Source: CAMTWZ01 sp964412365 (GTDB lineage: Bacteria > Bacteroidota > Rhodothermia > Balneolales > HLUCCA01). From it: a stretch of DNA of 47,555 nucleotides. The notes beneath the pieces are model-generated. The model had not been told where the DNA came from and ran no database searches. It saw nothing but the letters and a program-made list of their open reading frames with translations. Location: positions 1 to 47,555 of the forward strand of contig CAYPOI010000012.1 in the NCBI GenBank assembly GCA_964412365.1, read 5' to 3'. This document shows, piece by piece, positions 42,227 through 47,555 of this stretch; the first letter of the stretch is position 1, and the number at the start of each line of letters is the position of its first letter. The position numbers and the translations under genes are program-made.

Positions 42227-43531
42227 ATGAAACTCCGTTTTTTACTGATGTGTGCACTCATGGGCTTATTTGAAGCCACGCTGCATGCTCAACCAAGGAT
42301 GTCGTACGAGGCCTTGGAACGCACGAACCGAAATCCCGCATGGTTCCGACAAAGCTTGGCGGTTCCGGTGAGTGGTACCGACAGCCTTGATGTTCATACG
42401 TTTTTCCGCATTCCATACCCAAGCATCATTTTCAAAAAGATCGAATCGGAAGCGGATGGATGGATCGCTGATTTGGTCATCACGTTCGATGTGATGACGG
42501 TCACGCCTCGCGCTCGGCGAAATCAGGAACCCGAAACCACATTAGGACGTGTGGTGTGGTCACGTGAAGTGCGCCCGGTAAATTTTGACGAAACGAAATC
42601 CACAACCCGTTTTGTGCAGGGCAGCGTAAGTGTCCGCATTCCCCGTCAGATGTATCGAGTGGTTCCAAGTGTTCAAATCAATGGAGTGGCCAATACGATT
42701 AATGTGCTTCCGAATCCGGAACCCCTCCCATCCGACGTGTCCATTCTTTTTTTGGAGGCCGACAAGTCAGACCTTCGCGCGTTGAACTATGGATCGAACA
42801 TCCTTTTCGGAAGTGAAACCGATTTGCTTCTCGCCTATGCGAGCGATTCCTTAGCCACGATCGACATTATGGCCATTAACGGACCCAAAGACTCGACTTT
42901 GGTCTGGAGCGGCGCCATGAATTCGGAATCCGGAATCGGATCCTTCGGTGGTCTGTCGGATGCGGATGGAGCGGTACGTGTTGTGCTCGCCGAAGAAGGC
43001 GATATTCGGTTGCATCGCTTTAATCTGCCCACAAAGAATTTCGAGAATGTGACCCACAGGATACTGGTGAAACAAAGTGGGCGCATCATACATGAAGCCA
43101 CTTTCATGCCACGTTGGTTCAATATCCCAAGCGGATTGCTGAATCTGGACATCGCCATCGACATGATGAAGTTCGCATTGAATGAAGAGGCCTTGAGAGA
43201 GATGCGTCGTGGTACGATCGCCGACCGCGAACGCAAATTCAATGCCTATTGGAAACAACGGGACCCGACTCCGGAATCGGCCTACAATGAGCTCTTGGCC
43301 GAGTATTATTCCCGCATCGATCATGCATACAACACCTTTTCAACCCCGGAACAACCAGGTTACGACTCCATCATGGGCAAAACATGGATCCTCTATGGCA
43401 AACCGGTGAAAGAAGAACGCTTGTTTCCACCGGATGGAGCCACGATTGTGGTTTGGGAATATCCTGCACGTCGATTTATATTCCGCGCAACAACAGGATT
43501 CGGAGATTTTGAACTGGTAAGCTCGCCTTGA
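42227..43531 (+). CDS. GWxTD-domain secreted protein
   Basis: The 434-residue protein has signal peptide MKLRFLLMCALMGLFEATLHAQ; an alternative start 30 nt upstream overlaps the divergent carboxyltransferase gene. The middle is a beta-rich region. The C-terminal GWxTD domain is seen in QRDPTPESAYNELLAEYYSR and GKTWILYGKPVKEER, with the GWxTD motif itself weakened to GYDSIMGK, and ends with WEYPARRFIF. The family is common in Bacteroidota and relatives; its function is unknown. It starts the plus-strand run with pdxA 10 nt after its stop. Confidence 0.8.
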   Translation: MKLRFLLMCALMGLFEATLHAQPRMSYEALERTNRNPAWFRQSLAVPVSGTDSLDVHTFFRIPYPSIIFKKIESEADGWIADLVITFDVMTVTPRARRNQEPETTLGRVVWSREVRPVNFDETKSTTRFVQGSVSVRIPRQMYRVVPSVQINGVANTINVLPNPEPLPSDVSILFLEADKSDLRALNYGSNILFGSETDLLLAYASDSLATIDIMAINGPKDSTLVWSGAMNSESGIGSFGGLSDADGAVRVVLAEEGDIRLHRFNLPTKNFENVTHRILVKQSGRIIHEATFMPRWFNIPSGLLNLDIAIDMMKFALNEEALREMRRGTIADRERKFNAYWKQRDPTPESAYNELLAEYYSRIDHAYNTFSTPEQPGYDSIMGKTWILYGKPVKEERLFPPDGATIVVWEYPARRFIFRATTGFGDFELVSSP

Positions 43532-43541
43532 CGAACGTGTA

Positions 43542-44483
43542 ATGTCTGCCCACATAGCCCTTACCATGGGCGACTTCAATGGAATTGGTCCGGAAATCAT
43601 CCTGAAGTCGGCTCACACCCTCCCTCCTAAGTCCATCGTTTTCGGCTCGAATGTCGTATTTGAGCACTATTCCACCCTGATGAACCTGCCTATGCGCCCC
43701 GATCTGGACTGGCGCAATGTGGTGGATGTGAAAAAAGGCGACATCCTTTCCGGCTCCATCAGTGCTCGAGCGGGTGAAGCCTCTATGGTTTGTGTGCGTG
43801 CTGCTGTTGAAAGCTGTCTATCGGGTGAAAGTATAGCCATGGTAACGGCACCGATCTCCAAAGAAGCGATTTCGTTGGCGGGTTATGATGTCCCGGGCCA
43901 TACCGAATACATCCAACGCCTTACGGGATCGCCGGATGTGGGCATGATCTTGGCGACCGATACCCTCAAGGTGGGATTGGTCACCATCCACGTCGCATTG
44001 TCATCGATATTCACGCACATCACGAAGGATAACGTATTGCACCGCATCGTGATGTTGCATAATGCCCTAAAACGTGATTTCGGAATTCCATCCCCAAGAA
44101 TCGCTGTGCTTGGCTTAAATCCGCATGCCGGAGATGGTGGTGTTCTTGGCAAAGAAGAAAGCACGGTGATCTGGCCCGCCATTCAGGAATCGCATGTGTT
44201 CGGCATCAAAGCCACGGGTCCGTTTCCTGCGGACGGATTCTTCGGCAACAAAACGTATGAGGCTTACGACGCCGTTTTGGCCATGTATCACGACCAAGGC
44301 CTCATCCCATTCAAGACGATCGCGTTTCACGACGGTGTGAATGTCACATCCGGACTCCCGATCATCCGCACCTCACCCGATCATGGCACGGCGTTCGCCA
44401 TTGCCGGGAAAGGTGTCGCCTCACCTGAATCGTTTCAATCTGCCATCCAGTTATCCATCCAAATCCATAAAAACCGTTCATGA
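43542..44483 (+). CDS. pdxA: 4-hydroxythreonine-4-phosphate dehydrogenase
   Basis: PdxA is the NAD-dependent enzyme of de novo pyridoxal phosphate synthesis. The 313-residue protein shows TMGDFNGIGPEIILK, VTAPISKEAISLAGYDVPGHTEY, LGLNPHAGDGGVLGKEE, AMYHDQGLIPFKTIAF and RTSPDHGTAFAIAGKG, including the metal-binding His residues. It overlaps the methyltransferase by 4 nt. Confidence 0.96.
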   Translation: MSAHIALTMGDFNGIGPEIILKSAHTLPPKSIVFGSNVVFEHYSTLMNLPMRPDLDWRNVVDVKKGDILSGSISARAGEASMVCVRAAVESCLSGESIAMVTAPISKEAISLAGYDVPGHTEYIQRLTGSPDVGMILATDTLKVGLVTIHVALSSIFTHITKDNVLHRIVMLHNALKRDFGIPSPRIAVLGLNPHAGDGGVLGKEESTVIWPAIQESHVFGIKATGPFPADGFFGNKTYEAYDAVLAMYHDQGLIPFKTIAFHDGVNVTSGLPIIRTSPDHGTAFAIAGKGVASPESFQSAIQLSIQIHKNRS

Positions 44484-45256
44484 CGTTGCACAAGCACAAT
44501 CAAGCGATCTACACCCATCTGGCCCCTGTTTACGACGAGGTCATGAAAGATGTCGACTATGAGGAATGGGCGGATTTCATTGATGCCATCGTGGCGGAGC
44601 ATTTCGAGGATGCCCAAACCATGCTCGAGTTGGGATGCGGGACTGGAACCCTGTCCCTTCTATTGGATGAATTTGATTTATATGACATCACTGCCACCGA
44701 TATTTCAAACGAAATGTTGGATGTGGCCCGCTTCAAAGGGGAATTCAAAGGATCCAATGTGACCTTTGAACAAGTGGATTTCACCGACATCAAGCTCAAA
44801 GACACGTACGATGTGGTTCTGCTTGTATTTGATGGGATCAACTATATGACCGAGACCAGCGGCATCATCCGCGTGTTGGAACAAGTCAAGAATGTGATGT
44901 ATGAGGAAAGTATTTTCATCCTGGATTTCGCCACTGCGACGAATTCGCGGAAGCATGCCGATCTGATGAATGATGAGGGCATCACGGCCGACCATTGGCG
45001 TTTTGTTCGGGTCAGCCGCTTCCTCCCTGCCGAAAAATTGCATTACAACGATTTCACGCTCGAAAAACTTAGCGACGACAATGCGCATGTGTTGCAACGG
45101 TATCGTGAAGTTCATGTGCAACGCGTCTACACGTTTTCTGAAATGAAGGACCTCGTAGCCCAAGCCGGATTGCGTATCTTGGCCGCATATAGCGGTTTTG
45201 AACTCGAAGAAGCCACCGACACCAGCGACCGCATCACCCTGATCCTCAGAAAATGA
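44480..45256 (+). CDS. Class I SAM-dependent methyltransferase
   Basis: The 258-residue protein has the SAM motif MLELGCGTGTLSLLL, then ITATDISNEMLDVARF and VVLLVFDGINYM. Together with the N-terminal YTHLAPVYDEVMKDVDYEEW it matches a family of small-molecule methyltransferases. The substrate is unknown. It overlaps pdxA and ftsE by 4 nt each, so it is co-expressed with them. Confidence 0.85.
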   Translation: MTLHKHNQAIYTHLAPVYDEVMKDVDYEEWADFIDAIVAEHFEDAQTMLELGCGTGTLSLLLDEFDLYDITATDISNEMLDVARFKGEFKGSNVTFEQVDFTDIKLKDTYDVVLLVFDGINYMTETSGIIRVLEQVKNVMYEESIFILDFATATNSRKHADLMNDEGITADHWRFVRVSRFLPAEKLHYNDFTLEKLSDDNAHVLQRYREVHVQRVYTFSEMKDLVAQAGLRILAAYSGFELEEATDTSDRITLILRK

Positions 45257-45930
45257 ACGAACGTCCGGTCATCGAATTCAGAAACGTTAGCGTCCGCTTT
45301 GAGAACAGACTCGTTCTGAATGATGTCAATTTTAAGCTGCACAACGGAGAATTCATCTATCTGATCGGGTCGACGGGAGCAGGAAAAAGTTCGTTCCTGA
45401 AATCCATCTATCGGGACGTGATTCCCCAAGTGGGTGAGATCTATGTGGATAACGAGCTCATCACGACCCTTCCAGATCGAAAAGTGCCTTACCTGCGTCG
45501 CAAATTGGGCATCGTGTTTCAGGATTTTCAACTTCTTCCCGACCGAAATGTGTACGATAATGTGGCATTTGCATTGCAGGTTACCGGTCATCGCACGAGC
45601 GACATCAAAATGCGGGTCGCCGAAGTGTTGAATCTGGTGGGATTGGGGAATAAACGCAATCAGATGCCGAATGAGCTTTCCGGAGGCGAGCAGCAACGCG
45701 TCGTGATTGCCCGGGCCTTGGCCAATGAGCCACGGATCTTGCTCGCCGATGAGCCTACCGGTAATTTGGATCCGGAGGCATCCGCCGCCATCATGGATGT
45801 GTTGAAGATCATCAACAACCGTGGAATGGCTGTTCTGATGGTGACTCACAACTACGATCTGGTCCGCCAATACCCATTTCGCACGGTTAAACTGGACCAA
45901 GGAACGCTGATCGAAGATTCGCACGTTTGA
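45253..45930 (+). CDS. ftsE: Cell-division ABC ATPase FtsE
   Basis: The 225-residue ATPase has Walker A GSTGAGKSSFL, Q-loop IVFQDFQLLPDRNVYDNVAF, signature LSGGEQQRVVIARAL and Walker B ILLADEPTGNLDPEAS. The RDVIPQVGEIYVD and LPDRKVPYLRRKLG segments are typical of FtsE and close the similarity to LolD. The partner permease FtsX is not adjacent. It lies 7 nt before the following gene. Confidence 0.85.
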   Translation: MNERPVIEFRNVSVRFENRLVLNDVNFKLHNGEFIYLIGSTGAGKSSFLKSIYRDVIPQVGEIYVDNELITTLPDRKVPYLRRKLGIVFQDFQLLPDRNVYDNVAFALQVTGHRTSDIKMRVAEVLNLVGLGNKRNQMPNELSGGEQQRVVIARALANEPRILLADEPTGNLDPEASAAIMDVLKIINNRGMAVLMVTHNYDLVRQYPFRTVKLDQGTLIEDSHV

Positions 45931-45937
45931 GTCCGAA

Positions 45938-46948
45938 ATGGATTCACTTACGCAAATTGTGCTCGGAGCTTCTGTTGCGGAAGCACTGGGAGGCAAAAAG
46001 TTAGGATATCGCGCCGCTCTCTGGGGGGCATTCGCCGGAACCTTACCCGATTTGGATGTTCTGACGTCTCTTTTCCTTGATCCTGTGGATTATCTGGCTG
46101 CGCATCGGGGATTCAGCCATTCGATATTCTTCCCGTTCATCGCCGCTCCGATACTGGCTTGGATCGCGACGAAGATTCATACAAAAATAGATTTCAGCTA
46201 CCGAAGTTTCCTCAAGATGTTTTTCTGGGCGGTTCTCACCCATCCCATCCTTGACAGCTTCACCGGATACGGAACGCAGTTGTTCAACCCCATTACCGAG
46301 TACGCGGTTGAGTTCAACACCATTTTTATTATCGATCCGCTGTATACGTTGCCATTTCTGCTTTTTCTGATGGCCGCCTTGCTGTTTCGTCCCGGAACGT
46401 TGTGGCGTAGGCGATTGAACACTACCGGACTCGCCCTCAGCACCACCTATCTGGCCATCACCATTGTCCTGAAATTTACCGCGATCGGCATCTTCGAAAA
46501 GGAAATGGACCGCCAAGGAATCGTTGCCGAACGATACATGACCATCCCTGGTCCGTTCACATCCGTCTATTGGCGTGCCCTCATTGAAACCGAAGATGCG
46601 TTTCTGCAAGGGTACGTCTCCGTGTTTGATGCGAACCCGGACATCACGTTCTATCCCCTTCCGAAAACCAAAACATTGGCCGCACAATGGCAGAATACCC
46701 CCGCCATGGAGCGATTAAACTGGTTTTCCAAAGGCTATTATCATGTGACCCTTCGGGATGGAGTTCCCCATATCAATGATCTCCGTTTCGGAAGCATGAA
46801 CGGATGGAGAGGTGGTATGGACGATTTCATTTTCACTTTTCGATTGGATGTAGACCAGACTCCGGTCGGATTCACCCAGATCACGGAACCTGTCGACATC
46901 ACTGCCGATGATTTTTCTGCCTTGTTTCGAGTGATGTTCAATCGGTGA
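45938..46948 (+). CDS. YdjM/DUF457-type membrane-bound metal-dependent hydrolase
   Basis: The 336-residue protein starts MDSLTQIVLGASVAEALGGKKLGYRAALWGAFAG, followed by LPDLDV and AAHRGFSHSIFF, the polar motif of the YdjM family with conserved Asp and His on a membrane helix. Four to five hydrophobic segments occupy residues of about 30-190. The C-terminal third is soluble and extracytoplasmic in appearance. Enzymatic activity of the family is predicted, not proven. It is convergent with the next gene, overlapping by 11 bp. Confidence 0.82.
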   Translation: MDSLTQIVLGASVAEALGGKKLGYRAALWGAFAGTLPDLDVLTSLFLDPVDYLAAHRGFSHSIFFPFIAAPILAWIATKIHTKIDFSYRSFLKMFFWAVLTHPILDSFTGYGTQLFNPITEYAVEFNTIFIIDPLYTLPFLLFLMAALLFRPGTLWRRRLNTTGLALSTTYLAITIVLKFTAIGIFEKEMDRQGIVAERYMTIPGPFTSVYWRALIETEDAFLQGYVSVFDANPDITFYPLPKTKTLAAQWQNTPAMERLNWFSKGYYHVTLRDGVPHINDLRFGSMNGWRGGMDDFIFTFRLDVDQTPVGFTQITEPVDITADDFSALFRVMFNR

Positions 46949-47555
46949 GTTTGATGGCGACATGAATGCCGTCTCGTACAGGCAAAAACACGTTTTCGAA
47001 ATTCGTGTCATTCAACAACATCGAATTGGCTTGATGCACCGAGGCCCCTTTACGGCTTCTGGCCTCCACCACATCCCCCTTCCAAAACGCGTTATCCATC
47101 ACCAAGACACCACCCACCCGAAGCAGGGGTTTGACCAGCTCCAGGTAAGCCGGATACCGATCCTTATCCGCATCCAGAAAGACCAGGTCGAACAGACCTT
47201 CGAGCTTTGGAATAGATTCAATAGCCGGACCCATCACCAATTTTATCTTCTTCCCATGCGGCTCGCTCTGCAAAAACGGCTCACCGATCGACGCGTATTT
47301 TGAGTTGGTCTCGAGTGTCACCACTTCCCCATCGTCAGGCAACACTTCCGCCATGGAGAGAGCCGAATAACCCGTGTACATACCGATGTCTAGCACACGT
47401 TTTGCGTTCGACAGGCGGACAAGGAGGCGCAGGAGTCCGGCGGTGATGCGTCCGCTCACCAGATCATCATAGCGCAAACCTGCGATCGTGGCTTTGAGCA
47501 GGTCTTGCACCAGTGGCGATTCGGGTTGGGTATGGGCTTCGGCGTAGTCGTTCAT
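46938..47555 (-). CDS. O-methyltransferase (caffeoyl-CoA/catechol type), possibly 5'-incomplete
   Basis: The 205-residue protein has the SAM motif VLDIGMYTGYSALSMAEVLPD, the metal-site region DLVFLDADKDRYPAYLEL, and LVMDNAFWKGDV, typical of small cation-dependent O-methyltransferases. The substrate is not evident. The ATG is exactly at the window edge (47553-47555), so a longer N-terminus cannot be excluded, though the length is normal for the family. Confidence 0.9.
   Translation of the reverse strand: MNDYAEAHTQPESPLVQDLLKATIAGLRYDDLVSGRITAGLLRLLVRLSNAKRVLDIGMYTGYSALSMAEVLPDDGEVVTLETNSKYASIGEPFLQSEPHGKKIKLVMGPAIESIPKLEGLFDLVFLDADKDRYPAYLELVKPLLRVGGVLVMDNAFWKGDVVEARSRKGASVHQANSMLLNDTNFENVFLPVRDGIHVAIKLTD

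Noticed and set aside
1..47555. tRNA, rRNA, CRISPR, insertion sequence or prophage genes
   Set aside because: I looked for characteristic tRNA T-loop and acceptor patterns, transposase motifs and repeat-spacer arrays and saw none; a tRNAscan or ISfinder search would settle it.

Overview
The window looks like chromosomal DNA of an uncultured Gram-negative bacterium from the Bacteroidota/Chlorobiota/Ignavibacteria/Kapabacteria side of the FCB group. Supporting signs are a GWxTD-domain protein, a fused E1 alpha-beta 2-oxoacid dehydrogenase, lipoproteins and an Omp85 protein, FtsE without a neighbouring FtsX, tandem secreted amidohydrolases, weak Shine-Dalgarno use, and promoter-like sites of the Bacteroidota type (TTTG about 20 bp before TAnnTTTG). 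This placement is inference: there is no rRNA or tRNA gene in view. A run of 10 Ns inside one gene shows that it is a scaffolded, probably metagenomic, assembly. Coding density is very high and many neighbours overlap by 4 nt (ATGA).

Layout. 1-111: tail of an unknown membrane protein. 89-3213 (minus): polyamine operon speD, pyruvoyl arginine decarboxylase, speE, plus a small Omp85-like protein. 3561-5540 (plus): fused E1 dehydrogenase. 5526-10204 (minus): M16 peptidase, asnS, holA, an ECF sigma factor and a small degenerate anti-sigma-like protein. 10289-19365 (minus): the conserved translation/RNA block rimP-nusA-infB-rbfA-truB-ribF-rpsO, terminator, pnp, terminator. 19443-22321 (plus): frameshifted DUF192 lipoprotein, MacB/LolD-like ATPase, His-rich FtsX-type permease and DUF3299 protein, a module resembling a zinc-regulated ABC system. 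22308-35073 (minus): one long run from an AtuA/DUF1446 protein through an FAD oxidoreductase, the two halves of a heterodimeric ABC exporter with RNase Z between them, a TPR lipoprotein, prfB with its programmed frameshift, nadB, coaE and fbp. 35165-36002 (plus): Fur/Zur-family regulator and MerC-like protein behind a 7-1-7 palindrome. 36003-39985 (minus): three tandem secreted amidohydrolase-fold proteins, only one of which keeps the metal HxH motif. 40107-40517 (minus): lipoprotein with a cold-shock-like domain. 40609-42198 (minus): acyl-CoA carboxylase carboxyltransferase. 42227-46948 (plus): GWxTD protein, pdxA, methyltransferase, ftsE, YdjM-like membrane hydrolase. 46938-47555 (minus): O-methyltransferase.

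Most genes are housekeeping. The least ordinary points are: an RNase Z with a roughly 195-residue Arg/Asn/Asp repeat tail and an altered metal motif; the envelope lipoprotein with a cold-shock-like fold; terminator-like or folded leaders before rimP, pnp and the lipoprotein; the putative metal module (ABC, DUF3299, Fur-MerC); the pseudoenzyme-containing amidohydrolase trio; and a sigma factor paired with a cysteine-less anti-sigma-like protein. I saw no rRNA or tRNA gene, CRISPR array, insertion sequence or prophage.
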